From positions 1 through 59,024 of the forward strand of contig CALTTC010000012.1 in assembly GCA_943908425.1 (NCBI GenBank): a stretch of 59,024 nt of DNA, read 5' to 3'. The translations under genes were made by a program, and so were the position numbers. The number at the start of each line of letters is the position of its first letter. The first letter of the stretch is position 1. Shown here in pieces: positions 26,966-35,862 of this stretch. This DNA comes from an uncultured Moraxella sp. Lineage in GTDB: Bacteria; Pseudomonadota; Gammaproteobacteria; Pseudomonadales; Moraxellaceae. The notes below the pieces were generated by a model. That model did not search any database. It was not told where the DNA came from and saw only the letters and a list, made by a program, of their open reading frames with translations.

Positions 26966-27274
26966 TTTTTTCCTTAAGTTTACTCTTGACTAAATCGCTC
27001 TTAACCAAATCGCTCTTAACTAAATTTTTTAACCCACTGGCTTTTTAACATTTTATTAAGCTACTTTTAATTATTGAGCTACAATTATTAAGCTTGCTTT
27101 TGACCCATTGACGCTTATTTTAAATACGCTACCAGTTAATACATTGCCAATCAGACTTGCTTTAAGCCCAACCATCAAATCCAACCATCGTTGAATAAAG
27201 TTTTTACTACGTTATTGATATTAAGCCGGTTTAATCTTTTACCATATTCGCTTATCGTCTTTACAAGCAAATAA
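26966..27274. other. Intergenic region with 15-16-bp tandem repeat
   Basis: No gene seen. On the plus strand three degenerate units of the form CTCTTAACCAAATCG lie at about 26979-27022, directly upstream of the queF ribosome-binding site. The rest is AT-rich with several short TTAAGCT repeats. Confidence 0.55.
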
Positions 27275-28144
27275 CTACAAGCGAATGCGTTTGCCGTCTT
27301 TTAATAAATAATAAGCAATAAAATAAAAAACAATGGTAAATAAAAAAATCGCAATCAAAGAATAAAATACATTCACATCAGAATAGCCCAAAATCCCATA
27401 ACGAAAGGCATTGACCATATAAACAATCGGATTGGCAAGTGATAATGTCTGCCAAAAAGGCGATAAGCCGTCCAGCGAATAAAACACCCCGCCCAAATAA
27501 GTCAATGGCGTTAGCACAAAGCTTGGAATGATAGAGATGTCATCAAAGGACTTGGCAAAAACGGCGTTTATCATTCCTGCCAATGAAAATAACGCCGATG
27601 TCATCATCAAAGTAAACAAGGTGATAAACAAATTAACCACACTCAGCTTGGTAAAAAATAAGGCCAGTAGCGTTACAATCAGCCCAACGCCCAAACCCCG
27701 AAACAACCCGCCTGCGACAAAGCCCAAAATCATCGTATGCTTTGAGATGGGACTAACGAGCATCTCCTCAACACTGCCTTGAAATTTGGTAGAAAAAAAG
27801 CTAGACGCCACATTGGAATAGCTGTTCGTAATCACCGCCATCATCACAAGACCTGGCACAATAAACTGCATATAAGGCACACCGCCCATCTCACCGACAC
27901 GGCTACCAATCATCTTACCAAAAATAATAAAATACAGGCTCATCGTAATCGCAGGGGGCAAAAGCGTTTGTGGCCAAATCCGCAAAATCCGCTTAATCTC
28001 CTTAACCGTCAAAGTAATAAAAGCCACCCACATTTTTTGGGCATAACTTTGTCTGGTATCGGGTTCGGTATGAGCTTGATTACTGATTGGTGTGTTATTA
28101 TCTTGGGTTAATTTAGATTGCTTGGGCTTGGTATTTGGCATCAT
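27275..28144 (-). CDS. ABC-2 type exporter permease, YadH-like
   Basis: 289 residues with six membrane helices. The ABC-2 pattern is present: LRIWPQTLLPPAITMSLYFI, the coupling region FQGSVEEMLVSPIS, and LTPLTYLGGVFYSLDGLSP, very like YadH. The N-terminal 35 residues are polar. It partners with the ATPase encoded 176 bp upstream on the same strand. The transported substrate is unknown for this family. Confidence 0.88.
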   Translation of the reverse strand: MMPNTKPKQSKLTQDNNTPISNQAHTEPDTRQSYAQKMWVAFITLTVKEIKRILRIWPQTLLPPAITMSLYFIIFGKMIGSRVGEMGGVPYMQFIVPGLVMMAVITNSYSNVASSFFSTKFQGSVEEMLVSPISKHTMILGFVAGGLFRGLGVGLIVTLLALFFTKLSVVNLFITLFTLMMTSALFSLAGMINAVFAKSFDDISIIPSFVLTPLTYLGGVFYSLDGLSPFWQTLSLANPIVYMVNAFRYGILGYSDVNVFYSLIAIFLFTIVFYFIAYYLLKDGKRIRL

Positions 28145-28320
28145 TTTCTCTTTTTATGTTAAACTTAATTACTGGCTTAAAACACGCTACACATCAACCA
28201 ATAAATTTAAAATTATGTAGTTTAATGATTGGGTTTTTGTAGTTTGACTTTAATTATTTAACTTTAATTAGCCCAATAAATAACTTAATCATTATCCACT
28301 TGGCTAATTAAATTGGCTTT

Positions 28321-29268
28321 TTAATTGGTCAATTTATGCTCGTTATGCTCCACCAAACTTAAAAACAACTCCTCCAAACGATTGGATTTATTACGCATAC
28401 TAGCAACGTTAATGCCTTGCTCATTAAATTTTGCAAAGACATCGTTAAGCGATTGTGCTTGTGTGAGTGTCAGCTCAAGCGTCAGCTCATCAGGACATTG
28501 CACCTCAAAACCCTCTAGGTGAATATCAGACGGCACAGGCTCGGTCAAATCAAAAACAAAGGTCTCCACCGCAAGGCTTGTCAGCAAACTTTTCATATCG
28601 GTATTGATTTTAATCTCGCCTTTGTCCAAAATGGCAATATGTTTGCATAATTGTTCGGCTTCTTCTAGATAATGCGTGGTCAAAATAATGGTGGTGTTTT
28701 CTTGTTCGTTGATGTACTGCATAAACTCCCACATAGAACGACGTAGTTCAATATCCACGCCAGCGGTCGGCTCATCTAATATCAATAATTTGGGGCGGTG
28801 CATTAAGGCACGAGCAATCATCAAACGGCGTTTCATACCGCCTGATAGCATACGAGCTTTGGTGTCTTTTTTGTCCCAAAGCCCCAAGGCTTTTAATAAT
28901 TCTTCAGCACGTGGCAAGGCTTGTTTTTTGGCAATGCCAAAATAGCCTGCTTGTGTAATCAAAATATCCAGCACTTTTTCAAATTGCATAAAATTAAATT
29001 CTTGGGGGACAACGCCCAAAAACGCCTTGGCACGGGCAGGGTCTTTTGCCAAATCCACACCAAAAATATGAACCGAGCCTGTGCTTGGGGCAAACAAGGA
29101 GCTGATTATTCCAATGGTGGTGGACTTGCCCGCCCCATTCGCCCCCAACAGAGCAAAAAAGCCCCCTTGCGGTACGGTCAAATCAATGCCTTTTAAGGCG
29201 GTAAAGCCATTGGCATAGGTTTTGGATAGATTGGTTAATTGCAAGGCAGGCGGTGATGAGTTTGGCAT
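28321..29268 (-). CDS. ABC transporter ATP-binding protein, YadG-like
   Basis: 315 residues. Walker A is GANGAGKSTT (about residues 38-47), the signature is LSGGMKRRL, Walker B LLILDEPTAGVD, and the switch His is in LTTHYLEEAEQLC. About 80 C-terminal residues after the ATPase core are typical of YadG-type exporters. It is the first gene of the pair and the permease follows. It is transcribed in the same direction as queF. Confidence 0.9.
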   Translation of the reverse strand: MPNSSPPALQLTNLSKTYANGFTALKGIDLTVPQGGFFALLGANGAGKSTTIGIISSLFAPSTGSVHIFGVDLAKDPARAKAFLGVVPQEFNFMQFEKVLDILITQAGYFGIAKKQALPRAEELLKALGLWDKKDTKARMLSGGMKRRLMIARALMHRPKLLILDEPTAGVDIELRRSMWEFMQYINEQENTTIILTTHYLEEAEQLCKHIAILDKGEIKINTDMKSLLTSLAVETFVFDLTEPVPSDIHLEGFEVQCPDELTLELTLTQAQSLNDVFAKFNEQGINVASMRNKSNRLEELFLSLVEHNEHKLTN

Positions 29269-29427
29269 AATACTGTTTTAAATAAGAAAAGTTGTATGTA
29301 TTATTAGGGCGATTGCTAGAATATCAAGGCAAGATAAGGGCGTGTTTACCAAAATACATTTAGCGAAACTTACTAGCAAAATAATAATATTTTTGCTAAA
29401 TTGTAACAACCAAATTCATTTGAAAAA

Positions 29428-29975
29428 TTATTTACCTTTTTGTAAAACATACTTTTTCACCTCTATAGATTGAATTAATGCATAGGTGAGCACAATTACT
29501 GGAAAGCATTTAAGCATATACAATATAAAAAAATTGGCAAAAACATTTCTATTAAAATCTCCGATATATCTATCGTGATTGAGTGCCTCACCGAAAAAAT
29601 ATAAATACATAGGGATTGATATAAGAAAGACAGTTATGTAAGGAAGAACACTGATTATCCTTGGATTGACATCTTTTGCTTTTAATAAAAAGCTTTTTAC
29701 AATTACATTTTTGACATCTTTAGATAAACCAAAAATAAATACCTCATAAAAGATAAGGCAAAAATAGAGATGGTATAAAGCCCCAATAAATCAAAGAGAC
29801 ATTTATTTTTATATAAATCTTGCATTGTTTGGCTAAATTTTGATAATCCGCTGTAATCATCAGGAATAAAGAACAAACTAACAAAAATCAACAATGGAAT
29901 AATGCAAACACTCAATATAGGACAAAAAATAGCATTCTTGACCATTTTTTAAATTGGTATTTTAGAATTAGACAT
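29428..29975 (-). pseudogene. Broken gene for a small multi-pass membrane protein
   Basis: GGGAGG is followed by ATG (29973-29975) and MSNSKIPI, then an in-frame TAA at 29949-29951. The same frame continues as KMVKNAIFCPILS and encodes two hydrophobic segments down to about 29730. There the frame shifts, and the next frame carries on without stops (GLSKDVKNVIVKSFLLKA, then ISIPMYLYFFGEALNHD) to 29428. Joined, it would be about 180 residues with four membrane helices. One nonsense and one frameshift lesion indicate a pseudogene. Family not recognised. Confidence 0.7.
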
Positions 29976-30099
29976 AAACAGCCTCCCAAAAAGTGCCAGC
30001 CATTATTTTAGCACCACGTTGCAAAGCAGTCGCTAAGCTTTAACTTAAACAGTTGGCATACGCCCATTGATTGCAGAATGTTTGCTTTAATCCAAGCCA

Positions 30100-30142
30100 A
30101 AATTTAGCACCCCAAATCCCTACGATTTAAGGTGCTAAATTT
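30100..30142 (-). terminator. Hairpin terminator after lldD
   Basis: AAATTTAGCACC and GGTGCTAAATTT are perfectly complementary (12 bp) with a 19-base loop, just beyond the lldD stop. The following T-run is short (TTTTGG on the minus strand). Confidence 0.7.
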
Positions 30143-30150
30143 ATAAGCCA

Positions 30151-31347
30151 TTAAACGACAGATGACTCATCAATATTGCCTTTGACAACGTGTTCATCTT
30201 TAATCACTTGTTCGGTTTTGACCAAGCAATCTTGGGTAATGTCGGCAATTTTTTGACAGCTCGTCAAGGTCATTGCCACACGCATCTCTTTTTCAAAAAT
30301 ATCCAAAAGATTGCTCACCCCTGCTTCGCCATTAGCAGCCAAGGCGTAAATAAAGGCACGTCCAATCATCGTACAATCTGCCCCAAGTGCCAACATACGC
30401 ACCACATCAAGCCCACTACGAATACCACTGTCCGCCAAGATTTTGATATCGCCTTTGACACTATCGGCAATCGCAGGCAATGCTCTGGCTGACGACAACA
30501 CCCCATCAAGCTGGCGACCGCCGTGATTTGAGACAATAATCCCATCTGCCCCAAATCGCACCGCATCTTTGGCATCTTCGCTATCCAAAATGCCTTTAAT
30601 CACCATCGGGCCGTCCCAAAATTCCCGAATCCATTCCAAATCACGCCAAGAAATGGACGGGTCAAAATTAGCCCCCAAATAGCCAATATAATCTTCAAGC
30701 CCAATGGCTTTGCCCATATATTTTGAAATATTGCCCAAATCGTGGGGACGACCAAATAGCCCCACATCAAACGCCCACTCAGGGTGTAGCACCGCTTGCA
30801 AATAACGTCGCATCGCCGCATTAGGGCCACTCATACCTGAATGGTTATCACGATACCTTGCCCCAGGCACTGGCATATCTACCGTAAACACCAAAGTGGA
30901 ACAGCCTGCCGCCTTGGCACGCTCTAGCACGTTGGTCATAAAGCCACGGTCTTTTAGTACATACAACTGAAACCACATTGGGCGGTTAATGGCAGGGACA
31001 ACTTCTTCAATAGGACAGACCGACACCGTAGACAGCGTAAAGGGTAGCCCTTTTTTGTCGGCAGCTTTTGCCGCTTGCACTTCGCCACGGCGGGCATACA
31101 TACCTGTCAATCCAACAGGCGATAACGCCACAGGCATTGACAACTTTTCGCCAAACAATTCAATGCTCAAATCCAGTGCTGACATATCTTTTAGCACACG
31201 CTGACGCAGGGCAATGTCTTTTAAATCCGATACGTTACGCTCAAGCGTCCGCTCAGCATACGCCCCGCCGTCAATATAATGAAACAAAAATGGGGGCAAT
31301 TTACGGCGTGCCGCTTCACGATAATCGGTCGCTGATGAGATGATCAA
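30151..31347 (-). CDS. lldD: FMN-dependent L-lactate dehydrogenase
   Basis: Oxidises L-lactate to pyruvate at the inner membrane and passes electrons to quinone. It shows the FMN alpha-hydroxy-acid dehydrogenase motifs FHYIDGGAY, QLYVLKDR, VDMPVPGARYRD and the active-site SNHGGRQLDG, and is close to E. coli LldD throughout. The best start is TTG at 31347 (reading IISSATDYREA), because AAGGAG lies 8 bases before it; the TTG at 31365 has no ribosome-binding site and its codons contain that AAGGAG. No lldP or lldR is adjacent. The length of 398 is normal. Confidence 0.94.
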   Translation of the reverse strand: MIISSATDYREAARRKLPPFLFHYIDGGAYAERTLERNVSDLKDIALRQRVLKDMSALDLSIELFGEKLSMPVALSPVGLTGMYARRGEVQAAKAADKKGLPFTLSTVSVCPIEEVVPAINRPMWFQLYVLKDRGFMTNVLERAKAAGCSTLVFTVDMPVPGARYRDNHSGMSGPNAAMRRYLQAVLHPEWAFDVGLFGRPHDLGNISKYMGKAIGLEDYIGYLGANFDPSISWRDLEWIREFWDGPMVIKGILDSEDAKDAVRFGADGIIVSNHGGRQLDGVLSSARALPAIADSVKGDIKILADSGIRSGLDVVRMLALGADCTMIGRAFIYALAANGEAGVSNLLDIFEKEMRVAMTLTSCQKIADITQDCLVKTEQVIKDEHVVKGNIDESSVV

Positions 31348-31365
31348 GAGGTCGCTCCTTAGCAA

Positions 31366-31897
31366 AAATAACGCCCTATTGTAACAAAAATCGCCCCAAA
31401 AAGCAGGGTGTTTGGCAAAAATTTACACATCGCCTACAAGTACTGGTTGATATTTGCAAACTAAAACCACTTGCGTGTTTTACTTTATTGCCTTGATTTT
31501 GTCATTTTAAACGCCTTGATTTTGTCATTGTTAAATTTGTCATTGTTAAAAAGCAGTAATTTTTATAAAAAGCAATCCGCCAAATGCTCTTTAATTAGCC
31601 CCTTTTTGTTGTCCCCATTTTGATTGCCACTACTATTTTGGCTAATCGTTTATTAAAACATCTAAAATAAAACACCCAAACTTAGCTGACATCATCTAAT
31701 CTTAAACGTTTAAGATTAAAATCCCCATAAAATTGTTATTTGACGGTTGTTTATTGATAACTATTTATTATTATTTACAATATGGTTATGGCTGACAAAT
31801 ATTTGATTCTAGCCTGTTTTTGATTTGCTTTATAAAAGCTTTTATTTTACAATGATTTTAAAAAACCATTCTTAAAAATCACTCTTAAGGACAACCA
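31366..31897. other. 532-bp divergent intergenic region between lldD and the SSADH gene
   Basis: No gene is seen. It holds short direct repeats (GCCTTGATTTTGTCATT twice at about 31491-31530, TTTGTCATTGTTAAA twice after it) and a 22-bp perfect palindrome listed separately. It should contain the promoters of both divergent genes. Confidence 0.6.
31697..31718. promoter_or_regulatory. 22-bp perfect palindrome, candidate operator
   Basis: TAATCTTAAAC and GTTTAAGATTA are exact reverse complements with no spacer. It sits 180 bp before the SSADH start and about 350 bp before lldD, as expected for a dimeric regulator site. No regulator gene is adjacent. A Rho-independent terminator is unlikely since there is no loop. 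Confidence 0.5.
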
Positions 31898-33376
31898 ATG
31901 CCCACAAACGCCAAAAATCACAATCCACTAAAACTCAACAACCCCAATCTGCTACAGACCGCCTGTTTAATCGGTGATAAGTGGCAAACCGCCCAAGATG
32001 GGGCAACCATTGCTGTTTATAATCCCTTTGACGGCACACACATCGCAAACGTACCACAATTATCATCAGATGAAATCAATACCGCCATTGCCATTGCCGA
32101 CACTGCCCAAAAAGATTGGAGCAAACGCACGGCAACGGAGCGTGGCACATTATTACAACAATGGACAAGCTTAATTGATGACAATAAAGATGATTTGGCA
32201 AAAATTATGACCCTAGAGCAGGGCAAGCCCTTAAAAGAAGCGATGGGAGAAATCGCTTATGGCAATGAATTTATTAAATTTTTTGCCGAAGAAGGCAAGC
32301 GAGTGTATGGCGACACCATTCCTACCGCCAAGGACAATTTACGCTATGTGGTCAGTAAAGAAGCGATTGGGGTGTGTGCCGCCATCACGCCTTGGAATTT
32401 TCCATCAGCAATGATTACAAGAAAGGTCGCCCCCGCCCTAGCCGCTGGCTGTACAATGATTGTCAAGCCGGCAAGTCAAACGCCACTGTCTGCCTTGGCA
32501 CTTGGTTATCTTGCAAGGCAAGCAGGCATACCAGCGGGCGTATTGCAAATTGTTACCGCCAAAGCATCAATCGTAGCGGACGCATTCACCCAAAGCCCCA
32601 TCATCAAAAAGCTGTCCTTTACTGGCTCAACCGATGTCGGCAAAAAACTGATGGCACAATCGGCAAGCACGCTCAAAAAACTCTCACTGGAGCTTGGCGG
32701 TAACGCCCCTTTTATTGTATTTGATGACGCTGATTTGGACAAGGCCGTTGATGGACTGATTGTCTGTAAGCACCGTAACGCTGGGCAAGTTTGTACCGCT
32801 GCCAACCGCATTTATGTACATAACCGCATAAAAGACGACTTTATCCGCCGTTATCAAGATAAAGTCGCCAAATTAAGCGTGGGCAATGGACTTGACAACC
32901 CAGATATTGGGGCGATGATTAATCAAGACGGCATCAAAAAAGCCAAATCGCTACTGCAAGACGCTCTAGACAATGGAGCAACACTGCTTTTGGGTGGCGA
33001 CACCGACAAAAATCACCCTACCTGCTTTAGACCAACCATTATCACTGATGTCAATGATGAGATGGCGATTGCCAAAGAAGAGATTTTTGCCCCCATCACT
33101 GCCATTTATGGTTTTGATGATACGACCGATGTCATACGCCGTGCCAATGATACCATTTATGGCTTGGCGGCCTATTTTTATACCCAGGATTTGGCACGCT
33201 CTTGGCAGGTTATGCAAGGGCTAGAATATGGTATGGTCGGACAAAACACAGGGCTTATCTCAAGTGCTGTCGTGCCGTTTGGTGGTGTCAAGCAATCAGG
33301 ATTTGGGCGTGAAGGCTCAAAATACGGCATTGATGAATACGTTGTTATCAAATACTGGTGCGTTGATGTCGGCTAA
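31898..33376 (+). CDS. gabD: Succinate-semialdehyde dehydrogenase
   Basis: NAD(P)-dependent oxidation of succinate semialdehyde to succinate. Aldehyde dehydrogenase motifs: AITPWNFPSAMITRK (cofactor), SFTGSTDVGKKLM, the general-base Glu in LELGGNAPFIV, and the nucleophile Cys in NAGQVCTAANR. The C-terminal SGFGREGSKYGIDEYV matches the GabD group. TTAAGGACAACC precedes the ATG. 492 residues is normal. No GABA transaminase (gabT) is next to it, so another semialdehyde substrate is possible. Confidence 0.88.
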   Translation: MPTNAKNHNPLKLNNPNLLQTACLIGDKWQTAQDGATIAVYNPFDGTHIANVPQLSSDEINTAIAIADTAQKDWSKRTATERGTLLQQWTSLIDDNKDDLAKIMTLEQGKPLKEAMGEIAYGNEFIKFFAEEGKRVYGDTIPTAKDNLRYVVSKEAIGVCAAITPWNFPSAMITRKVAPALAAGCTMIVKPASQTPLSALALGYLARQAGIPAGVLQIVTAKASIVADAFTQSPIIKKLSFTGSTDVGKKLMAQSASTLKKLSLELGGNAPFIVFDDADLDKAVDGLIVCKHRNAGQVCTAANRIYVHNRIKDDFIRRYQDKVAKLSVGNGLDNPDIGAMINQDGIKKAKSLLQDALDNGATLLLGGDTDKNHPTCFRPTIITDVNDEMAIAKEEIFAPITAIYGFDDTTDVIRRANDTIYGLAAYFYTQDLARSWQVMQGLEYGMVGQNTGLISSAVVPFGGVKQSGFGREGSKYGIDEYVVIKYWCVDVG

Positions 33377-33454
33377 ACGCCAATTTTAAATAAAACAACC
33401 ATTGATAAGCCAACTAAAAGCCATCAATAAAAATTATCATAAAAAGGAGCAATA

Positions 33455-33956
33455 ATGACTGCTGATTTTCACTATTTACAAGACGGCTATACTTGCTGTT
33501 GATGCAGTTTTTATTGGTAAGATTTGCTTAGATAAGCTTAGCAAATGGGGCGATGAACTACGCCCAAATTATACTTATGCAGATGATTTTTATGAAGACA
33601 ATAAAGACAATGCCTACCAGCAATACACCTTTAAAGCCGATAAGGCACTAAAGCTACGGCCCAATGATTTGGCAGTGGTTCACGTCAAAAGCGGTTTTGC
33701 GGTAGTGCAGATTGTCGCTATCCATAACACACCACAGCTTGACCCAAACGCTACATTTGATTATAAATGGGTGATAGAAAAAATCAGCTTAAGTGGTTTT
33801 GTGGCACGCTTACAAGAAGAAAAAACCTTAAAAGACAAGCTTGCCCAACTGGCATATTTTGAAAAAGCAAGCACGCTTAAGCAAAAATTACAAGCAATGG
33901 ACAAAGCCCAAAATGACAATAATAACCAAGCCAAAATTAACCAAGCCCAAAATTAA
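33455..33956 (+). pseudogene. Frameshifted small gene downstream of gabD
   Basis: AAGGAG at 33444-33449 stands five bases before ATG 33455. The frame (MTADFHYLQDGYT) stops at TGA 33500-33502. One base later the neighbouring frame is open from at least 33482 (AILAVDAVFIGKI) through NYTYADDFYEDNKDNAYQQY and LRPNDLAVVHVKSG to 33956. Joined, it is about 166 residues with a Gln/Asn/Lys-rich helical tail. I do not recognise the family. A TTG inside (33669) could start a shorter protein but has no ribosome-binding site. A single-base insertion in 33482-33499 explains the break. Confidence 0.6.
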
Positions 33957-33960
33957 CTCA

Positions 33961-34164
33961 GCGTTGGTTTAGCCAATACGCTAAACTTAATTTGGCACAG
34001 AACAAGCCGATTTAATCAACACAGCTTTAATGGGCGATGTTGCCGTGGGTATTATACCGATAATTATTTTTTGTTAAATAATGGTTAATTGGGCAATTAT
34101 CCGCTTAACAAATTATCTGCTTAGGTGGTTACCCACTCAACTATCCACTTCATAAATTATCCAC
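33961..34164. other. Intergenic degenerate repeats
   Basis: A motif of form AATTATCCGCTTA recurs about five times between 34094 and 34178, running into the end of hutI. No gene is seen. Confidence 0.5.
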
Positions 34165-35391
34165 TTAGGTAATTATCCGCCCCGCTATCATCAAGTTGGC
34201 TAGGTAATTTTGTCCAATCAAATAGCTTAAATCGGCGGGGCGGTCAATGTCCCACAACGCCAAATCCGCATCAAACCCCACAGCAATTTTGCCTTTATGT
34301 GCCTGCAATCCTAAAGCGTGGGCAGCGTGCAAGGTTGTGCCAGCTAAGGCTTCTTCTGGGGTCAAACCAAATAAAGTACACGCCATATTCATCGCCAAAA
34401 GTAGCGACGTGGACGGCGATGTGCCGGGATTGCAGTCGGTAGATACCGCCATTTTTACCCCATATTGACGCATCAAATCAATGGGGGGCATTTTGGTTTC
34501 ACGCAAGGTATAAAAGGCGGTCGGCAGTAGCACCCCCACAACGTTTTTACTCGCCATTTTTTGGATATTTGGCTCGCTTAAATACTCAATATGGTCAGCA
34601 GACAGCCCATCAAAATCCGCCACAAGCCCCGCCCCATTGCTATCAGACAACTGTTCAGCGTGCAATTTAACTGGCAAACCAAGCTCTTTTGCAACAGCAA
34701 ACACTTGGGCAATCTCATCAGGGCTAAAGGCAATCGTTTCACAAAAGCCATCAACGGCATCAACAAGCCCTTCACTGTGCAGTATTTTTAGCCATTCACA
34801 CACTTTGGCAATATAACCTTTGGCATTGCCTTGATATTCAGGCGGAACAGCGTGGGCAGCAAGATAAGTTTTTTGTACAGTAACGCCCAAATCCTGTCCT
34901 AATTGACAAGCTACCTGTAGCATTTTGCGTTCGCTGTCCAAATCTAGCCCATAGCCTGATTTAATTTCAAGCGTTGCCACCCCTTGTGCCAAAAATGCTT
35001 GCAAGCGGTTTTTGCTTGCCTGATACAACGCATCAAAACTTGCCTGTCTTGTGGCATTAACGGTTGCAACGATACCGCCACCATTATTGGCAATGGTTTC
35101 ATAACTAACCCCTGTGAGCCTTGCTTCAAACTCATTACTGCGGTTACCTGCATAAACCAAATGCGTATGGCAATCAATCAGTGCAGGGGTGAGCCATTTG
35201 CCTTGTGCATCAATCACTGTATCAGCACGAGCATTTTGCCCATCAGCAGTTGCACCAACCCAAGCAATTTTGCCGTCCTTTATGCCAATCGCCCCATTTA
35301 GCACGCCATAAGCATTACCAGCCCCAAAACCAAAATCAGCGTTCATTGTGGCGATATTGGCATTGATTAACAAAGTATCAAAATGTATCAT
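34165..35391 (-). CDS. hutI: Imidazolonepropionase
   Basis: Hydrolyses 4-imidazolone-5-propanoate to N-formimino-L-glutamate, the third step of histidine breakdown. The amidohydrolase metal site LIDCHTHLVYAGNR is near residue 75; TLEIKSGYGLD, TYLAAHAVPPEYQG, KLHAEQLSD and AVSTDCNPGTSPS follow in the order known for HutI. It is 408 residues, normal. It is the last gene of the minus-strand hut run and is separated from hutG by a decayed gene and repeats. Confidence 0.95.
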   Translation of the reverse strand: MIHFDTLLINANIATMNADFGFGAGNAYGVLNGAIGIKDGKIAWVGATADGQNARADTVIDAQGKWLTPALIDCHTHLVYAGNRSNEFEARLTGVSYETIANNGGGIVATVNATRQASFDALYQASKNRLQAFLAQGVATLEIKSGYGLDLDSERKMLQVACQLGQDLGVTVQKTYLAAHAVPPEYQGNAKGYIAKVCEWLKILHSEGLVDAVDGFCETIAFSPDEIAQVFAVAKELGLPVKLHAEQLSDSNGAGLVADFDGLSADHIEYLSEPNIQKMASKNVVGVLLPTAFYTLRETKMPPIDLMRQYGVKMAVSTDCNPGTSPSTSLLLAMNMACTLFGLTPEEALAGTTLHAAHALGLQAHKGKIAVGFDADLALWDIDRPADLSYLIGQNYLANLMIAGRIIT

Positions 35392-35433
35392 CTTACGTTC
35401 CTATATAAACTTTGATTTTGACATTAAAGGATT

Positions 35434-35788
35434 TTAAATCGCCAAAATGTCAACAATAAAAACTGTTTTATTTTGTTTTTTGGCATAATCTATAGTGTAT
35501 TTGGTGCCTGTAGATTTCATATCAAAAAACCAGCAGCCTGTCGGCACTATCCAAGCGGTTACGCACAAATGTTGCCCCACGCCCATAGCGTTTGTAATCA
35601 GGCTTAAATACAATCAGCTCACAGCCATATGCTTGGCATAATCTTGTACCAGCGTATCCGCCCCTTTTGCCCCACCGCTAATAATGACCGCTGGCACCTT
35701 ATCGCATTGCTTGCAAAATGCCTGTCATTGCCCAGTAAACGCTCCTTATCATCAAACTGGCGAGAATCGATAATTGCAAGTTTTATTG
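35434..35788 (-). pseudogene. Decayed SLOG/DUF2493-domain gene
   Basis: Read on the minus strand across three frames, a DUF2493 (YspA-like, cpYpsA-related SLOG) protein can be assembled: KLAIIDSRQFDDKERLL, then KVPAVIISGGAKGADTLVQD, then YGCELIVFKPDYKRYGRGA and FVRNRLDSADRLLVF, then MKSTGTKYTIDYAKKQ to a stop at 35434. At least three frameshifts separate these parts, and the likely start is ATA (35784-35786) where ATG is expected. The SGGAKGAD nucleotide-binding motif makes the family assignment solid. It sits between hutG and hutI. Confidence 0.8.
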
Positions 35789-35795
35789 TTAGCTT

Positions 35796-35855
35796 CCAAT
35801 GCTCAGTTGTTCAATGTTCAGTTGTTCAATGCTTAGTTGTTCAATGCTTAGTTTC
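35796..35855. repeat. 15-bp tandem repeat, four copies (TCAATGCTTAGTTGT)
   Basis: Four near-identical 15-bp units at 35796, 35811, 35826 and 35841 lie between the SLOG pseudogene start and the hutG stop. An open frame across it on the plus strand is produced by the repeat and is not a gene. Confidence 0.88.
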
Positions 35856-35862
35856 TTAACGT

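Noticed and set aside
26966..27100. preQ1 riboswitch before queF
   Set aside because: The leader has tandem repeats but no conserved preQ1 pseudoknot pattern such as a C-rich loop with an A-rich tail pairing before the ribosome-binding site.
33455..33510. Programmed +1 frameshift as in prfB
   Set aside because: There is no CTTTGA slippery stop and no internal Shine-Dalgarno at the required distance before the TGA; a pseudogene or a read error is simpler.
35629..35859. Plus-strand 76-codon ORF ending in CSVVQ repeats
   Set aside because: Its end is produced by the 15-bp array and its start lies antisense to the SLOG remnant; no ribosome-binding site.
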